Shown here: positions 1-5,755 of the stretch, one piece after another
Layout of the letters: the number at the start of each line of letters is the position of its first letter
How positions within the stretch are numbered: position 1 is the first letter of the stretch
Notes under the pieces: generated by a model
What the model saw: only the letters and a program-made list of their open reading frames with translations
Database searches by the model: none
What the model was told of the DNA's origin: nothing
Position numbers and translations under genes: made by a program
Assembly: GCA_025455535.1 (NCBI GenBank)
Contig: JALOMM010000175.1
Span: 1 to 6,780 of the forward strand
Reading direction: 5' to 3'
Source: Bacteroidales bacterium
GTDB lineage: Bacteria > Bacteroidota > Bacteroidia > Bacteroidales > VadinHA17
DNA: 6,780 nt

Positions 1-879
1 TGGGCTCAGAAAACCATAAAGGTGCCTATGACGATAGGTCATGAATATATGGGATATGTTGAGAAGGCAGGTCCCGGTGTCACCAATGTAAAAGTTGGCG
101 ACAGGGTGACAGGCGAGGGACATCTCTATTGCGGCACATGCCGTAACTGCAGACGGGGAAGGGAGCACGTATGCGAAAACACGGTAGGGATCGGCGTCCA
201 TATCGACGGCTCGTTTGCCGAATATGTAAAGATCCCTGCACGCAACGTAGTGCTTCTGGATCACCGGATACCCGATGACTGGGCTGCAATCATGGATCCG
301 TTCGGCAATGCAGCGCATACTGCCCTTGCATTTCCGCTCCTGGGGGAGGATGTGCTGATAACAGGAGCAGGCCTGATAGGCAGCATGGCGATAGCCATAG
401 CACGATTTGCAGGGGCACGCCACATTGTGGCCAGTGACCTGAGTGACTACCGGCTTGCCCTGGCTAAAAAGATGGGAGCCACAATGGTAGTAAACCCGAA
501 GAGGGGAGAGAAGATACATGATGTGCTTGAACCGCTGCATATGAAGGGATTCGATGTGGGGCTCGAGATGTCAGGATCACCCATTGCCTTCAGGGAGATG
601 ATTGAGAATATGTACAACGGTTCCAATATAGCACTGCTGGGCATCCTCCCCTCCAACTTCGAGGTTCCGTGGAGCGATATAATATTCAAGGCCCTTACCC
701 TCAAGGGGATCTATGGCCGTGAGATGTGGGAGACATGGTACAAGATGCAGATGATGATCATCGGAGGCATCAACCTCGAGCCAATCATCACCCACCGTTT
801 CCATATAGATGACTTCCAGAAGGGATTTGACGTGATGGAAGAGGGAAACTGCGGCAAAGTCATCCTGAACTGGGAGTGA
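1..879 (+). CDS. tdh: L-threonine 3-dehydrogenase, 5'-truncated by window edge
   Basis: Zinc-dependent medium-chain dehydrogenase that oxidises L-threonine with NAD+ to 2-amino-3-oxobutyrate in the cytoplasm. The reading frame is open from base 1, so 292 residues are visible; compared with E. coli Tdh (341 aa) about 49 N-terminal residues, including the first catalytic-zinc cysteine, lie outside the window. Numbering from base 1, GHEY (13-16) supplies the catalytic zinc-side His-Glu pair, and Cys44, Cys47, Cys50 and Cys58 are the four structural-zinc ligands. GAGLIGS (122-128) is the NAD-binding glycine loop, followed by Asp146 at the end of the next strand. EMSGSP, KGIYGRE and the ending ITHRFHIDDFQKGFD are Tdh hallmarks that separate it from other alcohol dehydrogenases. 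The product is the substrate of Kbl encoded at 4351-5541, which fits a threonine-degradation locus. The stop is followed by 134 bases before the next gene. Confidence 0.95.
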   Translation, partial: WAQKTIKVPMTIGHEYMGYVEKAGPGVTNVKVGDRVTGEGHLYCGTCRNCRRGREHVCENTVGIGVHIDGSFAEYVKIPARNVVLLDHRIPDDWAAIMDPFGNAAHTALAFPLLGEDVLITGAGLIGSMAIAIARFAGARHIVASDLSDYRLALAKKMGATMVVNPKRGEKIHDVLEPLHMKGFDVGLEMSGSPIAFREMIENMYNGSNIALLGILPSNFEVPWSDIIFKALTLKGIYGREMWETWYKMQMMIIGGINLEPIITHRFHIDDFQKGFDVMEEGNCGKVILNWE

Positions 880-894
880 AAGCCAATCCGACTT

Positions 895-928
895 GACCTT
901 CTGACCTTCAGACATAAGACCTTCAGAC
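895..928 (+). repeat. Short direct repeats GACCTTC(T/AGAC)
   Basis: GACCTTCAGAC occurs exactly at 903-913 and again at 918-928, separated by ATAA. A shorter copy, GACCTTCT, precedes them at 895-902. The copies lie 16 bases after the tdh stop. A 5-bp stem TCTGA/TCAGA (900-904/908-912) can form but is too weak to be a convincing terminator. No function is assigned; it may be a replication-slippage product or a protein-binding site. Confidence 0.6.
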
Positions 929-955
929 TATACAATTCCTGGGTAAAAATTTCCT

Positions 956-1013
956 GACATTACTCATAATTAATAAATTATTTTTACCTTGATGTCATCG
1001 AGATTACTCATAA
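956..1013 (+). repeat. 14-bp direct repeat upstream of the AMP ligase
   Basis: GACATTACTCATAA at 956-969 recurs as GAGATTACTCATAA at 1000-1013, with 13 of 14 bases equal and 44 bases between starts, close to four helical turns. The second copy ends directly before the ATG at 1014. The spacing would place two bound proteins on the same DNA face, so an operator is possible, but the sequence alone does not prove it. Confidence 0.55.
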
Positions 1014-1021
1014 ATGACATC
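991..1021 (+). promoter_or_regulatory. Inverted repeat enclosing the AMP-ligase start codon
   Basis: GATGTCAT (991-998) is perfectly complementary to ATGACATC (1014-1021) across a 15-base loop. The ATG at 1014 is the first three bases of the 3' arm. In RNA this 8-bp stem would bury the start codon; in DNA it would be a dyad centred about 8 bases upstream of it. If translation starts instead at the second ATG (1023), the stem lies just upstream of it. The regulatory role is inference. Confidence 0.4.
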
Positions 1022-2660
1022 TATGACCGATCATCCAACCTACGACGAGTTATCCAGGAATTTCAGCTGGAGCATAGCAGAACAGGAGCTTGAATATAAA
1101 CCGGGCGGCAGGATCAACATCGGATGGTACTGCAGTGACAGGATCTGCCTTAAAGGAGCTCCGGACAAGATCGCCCTTTATTATGAAGGATTCGGTGGCG
1201 TTGAGAAGAAATATACCTTCAATGACATCAGGCTCGCCGGCAATACAATCGGTTCATTCCTCCGCGGACTGGGGATAAATGACGGCGACCGGGTATGCCT
1301 CTTTATGGACAGGATACCCGAGCTCTATCTTTCCTTCCTTGGCATACTGAAGATCGGGGCCATTGTACAGCCTCTGTTTTCAGCATTCGGTGACGAATCA
1401 CTGTTTGTGAGACTTGAAAATGCAGGGACAAGAGCCGTCATCACACAGAAGAAACATCTCTCCAAGGTAAGGAAGATACGTGCACAATTACCTGATCTTG
1501 AATATGTCATCATAGTCGACGGAGTAAAAGCCTCAGACCTTGAGAAGGGAGAGGTGCTCTTTAACCTTGAGAAGTCTGAGCCAGTTGAGAATCTTGACGT
1601 TCATCCGACCACGGCTGAGTCCCCTTCGGTCCTGCATTATACATCCGGGACAACCGGCCAGCCAAAAGGAGTCAAACATGTTCATTATTCGCTTATCTCC
1701 CAGTATCTTACAACAAAATGGGTGCTTGACCTGCGCGACGGTGACATCTACTGGTGTACTGCCGACCCGGGCTGGGTGACCGGTACATCATACGGAATAA
1801 TAGGCCCCTGGAGTCTTGGAATCACCCAGTGTGTTCTTGACTCGGGCTTCTCAGCCCAGACCTGGTACAGGTTTATTGAGAAGCACCGGGTGACAGTATG
1901 GTATTCAGCACCGACAGCGATAAGGTCACTGATGAAGGCCGGCGATGAGATTGTAAAATCATTTGACCTCTCCTCACTCCGTCACCTGGCAAGCGTGGGT
2001 GAGCCCCTCAACTCTGAGGCTGTGATATGGTCAGAAAGAGTGTTCGGCAAACCGTTCCTTGATACATTCTGGCAGACAGAAACAGGTTCAATAATGATTA
2101 CCAACTTCCCTGGCATGAAGGTCAAGCCCGGATCAATGGGACGAACTTTCCCCGGCATAACAGGCACAGTACTTGATCCTGTCACTTATGATCCCATAAC
2201 CGAGAACGGCAGGGCCGGACTGATAGCCTTTAAACCCGGCTGGCCGTCAATGATGCGGACATACTGGAACAACCCCGAAAAGTACAAGGATAAATTTGTG
2301 AACGGCTGGTATCTCTCAGGCGACCGGGCCTCCATCGATAACGAGGACTACTACTGGTTCATCGGCCGTGACGATGATGTCATTAACACCGGGGGGCACC
2401 TTGTAAGCCCCTTCGAGGTCGAATCTGCACTCCTTGAACATCCTGCAGTCGGCGAATCGGCCGTGACATCAAAGCCTGATGAGATAAACATGGAGGTCGT
2501 GAAGGCATTCATCACCCTGAAGCCAGGCTTTACGCAGAGCCCTGATCTTGAACTTGATATCATGAACTTCATCAGGAAGAAGCTTTCACCCCTGGCAATG
2601 CCGCAGGCTGTAGAGTTCATGGATAAACTGCCCAATATATCCACCCTCGAAAATGATTGA
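1014..2660 (+). CDS. Acetyl-CoA-synthetase-type AMP ligase lacking the C-terminal catalytic-lysine block
   Basis: ANL-superfamily adenylate-forming enzyme, closest by motif to AcsA-type acetyl-CoA synthetases. In order, YTSGTTGQPKGV (209-220) is the P-loop, YSAPTAIR (297-304) the acyl-pocket strand, VGEP (328-331), FWQTETG (352-358) the adenine/acyl-site motif, GWYLSGD (431-437), and GRDDDVINTGGH (451-462) the hinge. Trp353 matches the Trp (Salmonella Acs W414) that restricts the pocket to acetate/propionate, so a short acyl substrate is likely. Odd: after MDKLP (536-540), family members continue with KTRSGKIMRR, whose Lys (E. coli K609) is needed for adenylation. Here NISTLEND and the stop follow directly. 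That ending resembles the GDTSTLAD tail that lies about 26 residues beyond LP in E. coli Acs, which suggests an in-frame internal loss of roughly 24 residues. Length is 548 aa versus about 572 for B. subtilis AcsA. Start 1014 is chosen as the first ATG; 1023 is an alternative. It is followed after 45 bases by a carrier protein gene, so its acceptor may be ACP rather than CoA (inference). Confidence 0.85.
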   Translation: MTSMTDHPTYDELSRNFSWSIAEQELEYKPGGRINIGWYCSDRICLKGAPDKIALYYEGFGGVEKKYTFNDIRLAGNTIGSFLRGLGINDGDRVCLFMDRIPELYLSFLGILKIGAIVQPLFSAFGDESLFVRLENAGTRAVITQKKHLSKVRKIRAQLPDLEYVIIVDGVKASDLEKGEVLFNLEKSEPVENLDVHPTTAESPSVLHYTSGTTGQPKGVKHVHYSLISQYLTTKWVLDLRDGDIYWCTADPGWVTGTSYGIIGPWSLGITQCVLDSGFSAQTWYRFIEKHRVTVWYSAPTAIRSLMKAGDEIVKSFDLSSLRHLASVGEPLNSEAVIWSERVFGKPFLDTFWQTETGSIMITNFPGMKVKPGSMGRTFPGITGTVLDPVTYDPITENGRAGLIAFKPGWPSMMRTYWNNPEKYKDKFVNGWYLSGDRASIDNEDYYWFIGRDDDVINTGGHLVSPFEVESALLEHPAVGESAVTSKPDEINMEVVKAFITLKPGFTQSPDLELDIMNFIRKKLSPLAMPQAVEFMDKLPNISTLEND

Positions 2661-2705
2661 AACCATTACCCTGACTAATCCCTGATAATCTTAAAACATC
2701 AAACT

Positions 2706-2966
2706 ATGGAAGAAATGACTCTTAACGAAATGAAGGATCTCGTCCTGAAGTATGTCATCAAGGAATACATTGATGATGACGATGTAACAATAACATACGA
2801 GACACCTCTCATATCAAGCGGCTATGTCGATTCATTCTCAATGGTGTCACTGCTTGTTTTCCTTGAGAATAAGTTCAAAATCAAGATCCCCCCCTCAAAG
2901 GCCACCCCCGAGGCATTTGACAGTGTGAACAGTATTGTGGCGCTGGTAAACCAGTACCTGAAATAA
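2706..2966 (+). CDS. Stand-alone acyl carrier protein
   Basis: An 86-residue acidic protein with the size and helix pattern of acyl carrier or peptidyl carrier proteins. The motif SSGYVDSFSMVSLL (37-50) contains the DSxxM box; Ser43 is the predicted 4'-phosphopantetheine attachment site. An amphipathic helix (LENKFKIKIP) and a final VNSIVALVNQYL helix follow as in the family. It differs clearly from housekeeping fatty-acid AcpP, which carries a DSLD motif, so a dedicated pathway carrier is likely. It lies 45 bases after the AMP ligase and 16 bases before the Kbl-like gene, so the three are probably co-transcribed. Inference: the ligase loads it and the Kbl-like enzyme uses the thioester, as in ACP-dependent alpha-oxoamine synthase clusters. 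There is no clear Shine-Dalgarno sequence, as is usual in Bacteroidota. An ATG at 2715 is an alternative start. Confidence 0.9.
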   Translation: MEEMTLNEMKDLVLKYVIKEYIDDDDVTITYETPLISSGYVDSFSMVSLLVFLENKFKIKIPPSKATPEAFDSVNSIVALVNQYLK

Positions 2967-2982
2967 CCAAACATACATAGTC

Positions 2983-4230
2983 ATGAGTTACCCTGACAAG
3001 ATCAAAAATATCTACCTGACACAGCTGGCGGAGATTCAGCATGCCGGTATCTTCAAGGAAGAGAGGTTCATTCACAGCTCACAGTCTGCCGACATTGAGG
3101 TTGAGTTCCCTTCAGGCTCAGACCTGAAGAAGGTCATAAACATGTGCGCCAATAATTACCTGGGGCTATCGAGTCACCCGGAGGTGATCAGGGCGGCCCA
3201 CGAGGGGCTTGACACAAGAGGCTACGGGATGTCTTCAGTCCGTTTCATCTGCGGTACGCAGGACATCCACAAGGAGCTGGAGAGAAGAGTGACTGAATTC
3301 CTGGGTACCGAAGACACCATCCTGTTCCCTTCATGCATGGACGCCAACGCGGGTGTCTTCGAGGCTATACTCACCAGCGAGGACATAATGATCTCAGACA
3401 GGCTGGTGCATGCCTCCATCATTGACGGCATGAGGCTCTGCAGCGCACAGCACGACACCTTCAAGCACTCATCCATGGAGCACCTTGAAGAGAAGCTTCT
3501 GCTCCATGCCGACAAACGGCTGAAGCTTGTCATCACCGACGGCGTCTTCTCCATGGACGGAGATACCGCGAAGCTTGACGAAATGGTCAAACTGTGCGAA
3601 AAATATGATGCCATGCTGCTTGTCGATGACTCTCATGCATCAGGATTCATCGGGAAAACAGGAAGGGGAACCCATGAATTCTGCAATGTCTTCGGCAAGA
3701 TCGACGTCATAACAACCACATTCGGCAAAGCGCTTGGCGGAGCATCAGGAGGATGTGTGTCAGGAAGAAAGGAGATAGTGGAGATGTGCAGGCAGAAAGC
3801 CCGTCCATACCTCTTCTCAAATACCATTGCACCGGTTATCGTCTCAGGCGTGCTGAAGGTGTTCGATATCCTTTCTGCAAGCACCGAGCGTCGCGACAAG
3901 CTCGAAAAGAACGCGGCATACTGGCGGAAAGGGCTCACAGAGGCCGGCTTCCTGCTTAAGGAGGGTAATACCCCGATAGTCCCCGTTATGCTTTTCAATG
4001 CAAAACTGTCACAGGACTTTTCCAGGGATCTGTTTAATGAGGGCATTTATGCCATTGGCTTCTTCTTCCCAGTGGTACCTAACGGACAGGCAAGGATACG
4101 CACCCAGATATCTGCGGGTCATGAGATCCACCATCTTGACAAAGCCCTCGGGGCGTTTATCAAAGTGGGGAAGAAATATGGAATTCTTGGCCTCACAAAA
4201 GATCAGATTATCGAAAAGTACGGATTGTAA
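2983..4230 (+). CDS. Kbl-like alpha-oxoamine synthase (PLP-dependent acyltransferase), divergent paralogue
   Basis: A PLP-dependent fold-type I enzyme of the alpha-oxoamine synthase family, which condenses an acyl thioester with an amino acid (members: Kbl, BioF, ALA synthase, serine palmitoyltransferase). Visible motifs are CANNYLGLSSHP (55-66), GYGMSSVRFICGT (80-92), HASIIDG (143-149, His stacking on PLP), VDDSHASG (214-221, Asp binding the pyridine nitrogen), TTFGKALGGASGG (245-257, Schiff-base Lys249), and the ending FFPVVPNGQARIRTQISAGH. It resembles Kbl far more than BioF or SPT. Differences from Kbl are Val142 instead of Asn before the stacking His, CMDANAG (118-124) instead of CFDANGG, a longer loop near residues 42-50 and about 12 extra C-terminal residues (TKDQIIEKYGL). 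These suggest a changed acyl or amino-acid substrate. It lies 16 bases after the carrier protein, so acyl-ACP is a plausible donor (inference). It could also simply be a second Kbl. All catalytic residues are present. Confidence 0.85.
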   Translation: MSYPDKIKNIYLTQLAEIQHAGIFKEERFIHSSQSADIEVEFPSGSDLKKVINMCANNYLGLSSHPEVIRAAHEGLDTRGYGMSSVRFICGTQDIHKELERRVTEFLGTEDTILFPSCMDANAGVFEAILTSEDIMISDRLVHASIIDGMRLCSAQHDTFKHSSMEHLEEKLLLHADKRLKLVITDGVFSMDGDTAKLDEMVKLCEKYDAMLLVDDSHASGFIGKTGRGTHEFCNVFGKIDVITTTFGKALGGASGGCVSGRKEIVEMCRQKARPYLFSNTIAPVIVSGVLKVFDILSASTERRDKLEKNAAYWRKGLTEAGFLLKEGNTPIVPVMLFNAKLSQDFSRDLFNEGIYAIGFFFPVVPNGQARIRTQISAGHEIHHLDKALGAFIKVGKKYGILGLTKDQIIEKYGL

Positions 4231-4350
4231 CAGGCTTCTTTTTAAAGGTACGGCTTCATTTTTTTTCATCTGATATTGATGATTATCGTCATGGAATAAT
4301 CGCAGTAAAACGCCATCTTTGCAGTCGTTTTATGTGAAGATCATTCAAAG
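4231..4350 (+). other. Spacer between the two Kbl genes
   Basis: These 120 bases hold no ORF of note. A run of eight T residues (4259-4266) follows the Kbl-like gene, but no strong hairpin precedes it. CATCTTTG (4314-4321) differs by one base from the Bacteroidota -7 box TAnnTTTG, but no TTG box lies at the right distance upstream. The length, compared with 16 and 45 bases in the preceding gene group, leaves open that kbl has its own promoter. Confidence 0.4.
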
Positions 4351-5541
4351 ATGTACGATAATTACAGGGAGCATCTCACTACCCATCTCAGCGAGATCAG
4401 GGAGGCAGGCCTCTACAAAAATGAGCGTATAATTGTTTCACCCCAGGGTGCAGAGATCACGCTTGACACCGGGCAGACGGTGCTTAACTTCTGTGCCAAC
4501 AACTATCTCGGTCTCTCAGCCAACAGGGAGCTCGTCGAGGCGGCGAAGAATGCCCTCGACACCCACGGGTACGGAATGTCGTCGGTGCGCTTCATCTGCG
4601 GCACGGGTGACCTCCATAAGGAGCTGGAGCACAAGCTGGCTCAGTTTTTCGGCACCGAGGATACCATACTCTATGCGGCATGCTTTGATGCCAACGGTGG
4701 CGTCTTCGAGCCTCTTCTGACAAGCGAGGATGCAATAATAAGCGATTCACTAAACCATGCCTCAATCATTGACGGCGTCAGGCTCTGCAAAGCCCAGAGG
4801 TACAGGTATGAGAATGCTGATATGGAAGATCTCGAGACACAGCTGCAGCTTGCACAGGAACAGCGCTTCAGGCTTATAGTCACCGACGGCGTCTTCTCCA
4901 TGGACGGCAACGTCGCTCCGCTTGACAAAATCTACCAGCTGGCAAACAAATACAATGCTATGGTCATGGTAGATGAGTGCCACTCCGCCGGTGTGGTTGG
5001 CGAGACAGGCCGGGGCGTTACAGAACTGTACAATCTCAGGGGAAAAATAGAGATCATCACAGGCACCCTGGGCAAAGCCTTCGGAGGAGCCATCGGCGGG
5101 TTCACCACCGGAAAGAAGGAGATTATCGAGATGCTGCGCCAGCGCTCGAGGCCATACCTGTTCTCCAACGCCATCCCTCCCCTCGTTGCCGCTGCAGGAA
5201 TAAGGATGCTGGAGATGATGACCGGGACCAATGACCTGCAGGACAGGCTTCATCATAACACAAAATACTTCGTGGAGAAGATGCTAAGGGCTGGCTTTGA
5301 CATAAAGCCAACACAGTCAGCTATATGCGCAGTCATGCTTTATGATGCGAAACTCTCCCAGGAGGTGGCCGCAAGACTTCTCAATGAGGGTATTTACGTA
5401 ATCGGATTTTATTACCCGGTGGTTCCGAAGGATCAGGCGCGCATCAGGGTGCAGATCTCGGCGGCACACGAGATCGAACACCTTGACAAGGCTGTCAGTG
5501 CATTCATCAAAATCGGCAAAGAACTGAAAATCCTGAAGTAG
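4351..5541 (+). CDS. kbl: 2-amino-3-ketobutyrate CoA ligase (glycine C-acetyltransferase)
   Basis: A PLP enzyme that converts 2-amino-3-oxobutyrate plus CoA to glycine and acetyl-CoA, the second step of threonine breakdown after Tdh. At 396 residues it matches E. coli Kbl (398). Conserved blocks include NFCANNYLGL (46-55), GYGMSSVRFICGT (73-85), CFDANGG (111-117), SDSLNHASIIDG (131-142, with the Asn-His pair kept), VTDGVFSMDG (177-186), VDECH (207-211), TGTLGKAFGGAIGG (237-250, Schiff-base Lys242), RPYLFSN (267-273) and YYPVVPKDQARIR (354-366). VDECH replaces the VDDSH of E. coli, but the Asp and His are kept. It is closely similar along its whole length to the neighbouring Kbl-like protein, so the two arose by duplication, with this copy retaining the ancestral sequence. 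The start at 4351 gives the normal N-terminal length. Tdh is encoded about 3.5 kb upstream on the same strand. Confidence 0.93.
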   Translation: MYDNYREHLTTHLSEIREAGLYKNERIIVSPQGAEITLDTGQTVLNFCANNYLGLSANRELVEAAKNALDTHGYGMSSVRFICGTGDLHKELEHKLAQFFGTEDTILYAACFDANGGVFEPLLTSEDAIISDSLNHASIIDGVRLCKAQRYRYENADMEDLETQLQLAQEQRFRLIVTDGVFSMDGNVAPLDKIYQLANKYNAMVMVDECHSAGVVGETGRGVTELYNLRGKIEIITGTLGKAFGGAIGGFTTGKKEIIEMLRQRSRPYLFSNAIPPLVAAAGIRMLEMMTGTNDLQDRLHHNTKYFVEKMLRAGFDIKPTQSAICAVMLYDAKLSQEVAARLLNEGIYVIGFYYPVVPKDQARIRVQISAAHEIEHLDKAVSAFIKIGKELKILK

Positions 5542-5576
5542 GCCATAATAGCCTGCATAAAAAACATAGAGATAAA

Positions 5577-5603
5577 TTTTGTATGGTTATTTTCTTATTT
5601 TTG
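5577..5603 (+). promoter_or_regulatory. Possible Bacteroidota-type promoter for the trp leader
   Basis: TATTTTTG (5596-5603) fits the Bacteroidota -7 consensus TAnnTTTG exactly. TTTTG at 5577-5581 could be the -33 box, but the 14-base gap is shorter than the usual 19-21. A weaker alternative -7 box is TAAATTTTG (5573-5581), with one extra base. With the first box, transcription would begin at or near the leader-peptide GTG at 5609. The trpB promoter must lie upstream of the terminator at 5707-5739, because only 16 bases separate that terminator from the trpB start. Confidence 0.35.
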
Positions 5604-5608
5604 CATAA

Positions 5609-5653
5609 GTGAAAACGACAACCATATATACCTGGCGCTGGCGCAGCTCATAA
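5609..5653 (+). CDS. trpL: Trp leader peptide (attenuator control peptide)
   Basis: A 14-codon reading frame, GTG start to TAA stop, reads V/M-K-T-T-T-I-Y-T-W-R-W-R-S-S. It contains two Trp codons (5633-5635 and 5639-5641) alternating with Arg. An in-frame TAA lies immediately before the GTG, so GTG is the only usual start codon available. Its job is not the peptide itself: a ribosome short of charged tRNA-Trp pauses at the TGG codons and changes folding of the downstream RNA. The stop lies 7 bases before the 8-base antiterminator segment at 5660-5667, so a terminating ribosome would cover part of it. It sits about 100 bases upstream of trpB, with a terminator between. Two Trp codons in 14, in front of a tryptophan-synthase gene and inside matching alternative hairpins, are hard to explain by chance. 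Use of GTG and the lack of a visible ribosome-binding site are the weak points. Confidence 0.8.
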   Translation: MKTTTIYTWRWRSS

Positions 5654-5675
5654 GATGAAGCTGTGATTCACGCCA
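5639..5675 (+). promoter_or_regulatory. Attenuator 1:2 hairpin (blocks antitermination)
   Basis: TGGCGCAGCT (5639-5648), which includes the second Trp codon, pairs with AGCTG (5659-5663) and CGCCA (5671-5675), with a 7-base bulge between the two 3' segments and a 10-base apical loop. A ribosome paused on the Trp codons would cover the 5' arm and free the 3' arm. The first TGGCG copy (5633-5637) can replace the second in the outer pairing. Confidence 0.6.
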
Positions 5676-5724
5676 TTATATAATATCATAAGATAATTAT
5701 CCTAAGAGGCACGCTGATCACAGC
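5660..5724 (+). promoter_or_regulatory. Attenuator 2:3 pairing (antiterminator)
   Basis: GCTGTGAT (5660-5667) is perfectly complementary to ATCACAGC (5717-5724), extendable by a U-G pair at 5668/5716. The downstream segment is the loop plus the first four bases of the 3' arm of the terminator, so this pairing and the terminator exclude each other. The upstream segment also overlaps the 3' arm of the 1:2 hairpin. An A/T-rich stretch between them (5676-5706) can form a weak ATAAT/ATTAT stem (5680-5684/5696-5700) that would bring the halves together. Confidence 0.65.
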
Positions 5725-5739
5725 GTGCCTTTTGTTTTT
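5707..5739 (+). terminator. Rho-independent terminator in the trpB leader (3:4 hairpin)
   Basis: AGGCACGCTG (5707-5716) and CAGCGTGCCT (5721-5730) form a perfect 10-bp stem with a four-base loop (ATCA), followed by a T-rich run to 5739. It lies 165 bases after the kbl stop but only 16 bases before the trpB ATG. This places it inside the trpB leader rather than simply at the end of kbl, although it may also stop read-through from kbl. Confidence 0.92.
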
Positions 5740-5755
5740 AAATAACCCTAATAAA

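Noticed and set aside
981..992. TACCTTG as a -7 promoter box for the AMP ligase
   Set aside because: It lacks one T of TAnnTTTG, and no TTG box sits at a fitting distance upstream.
2623..2705. Frameshift hiding the missing SGKIMRR end of the AMP ligase
   Set aside because: I read the other two forward frames past MDKLP. One stops after QYIHPRK and the other gives PPSKMIETITLTNP; neither contains SGKIMRR or a match to the family tail. The in-frame STLEND tail fits an internal loss better.
2983..4230. Serine palmitoyltransferase of sphingolipid synthesis
   Set aside because: An ACP neighbour makes this tempting, but CANNYLGL, RFICGT, HASIIDG and FFPVVPNGQARIR are Kbl-type signatures and the remainder follows Kbl closely.
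4231..4270. Rho-independent terminator at the eight-T run after the Kbl-like gene
   Set aside because: No stable hairpin precedes the T run; only a very short CTTT/AAAG pairing is possible.
5583..5612. Nine-codon frame MVIFLFLHK as a branched-chain or Phe leader peptide
   Set aside because: It overlaps the putative promoter, its amino acids do not match the downstream trpB, and it ends before the hairpins. The overlapping frame with two Trp codons fits the gene and RNA structures.
5679..5686. TATAATAT as a sigma70-type -10 box
   Set aside because: It lies in the A/T-rich linker of the attenuator, has no -35 partner, and Bacteroidota promoters use a different consensus. A start here would still leave the terminator in the leader.
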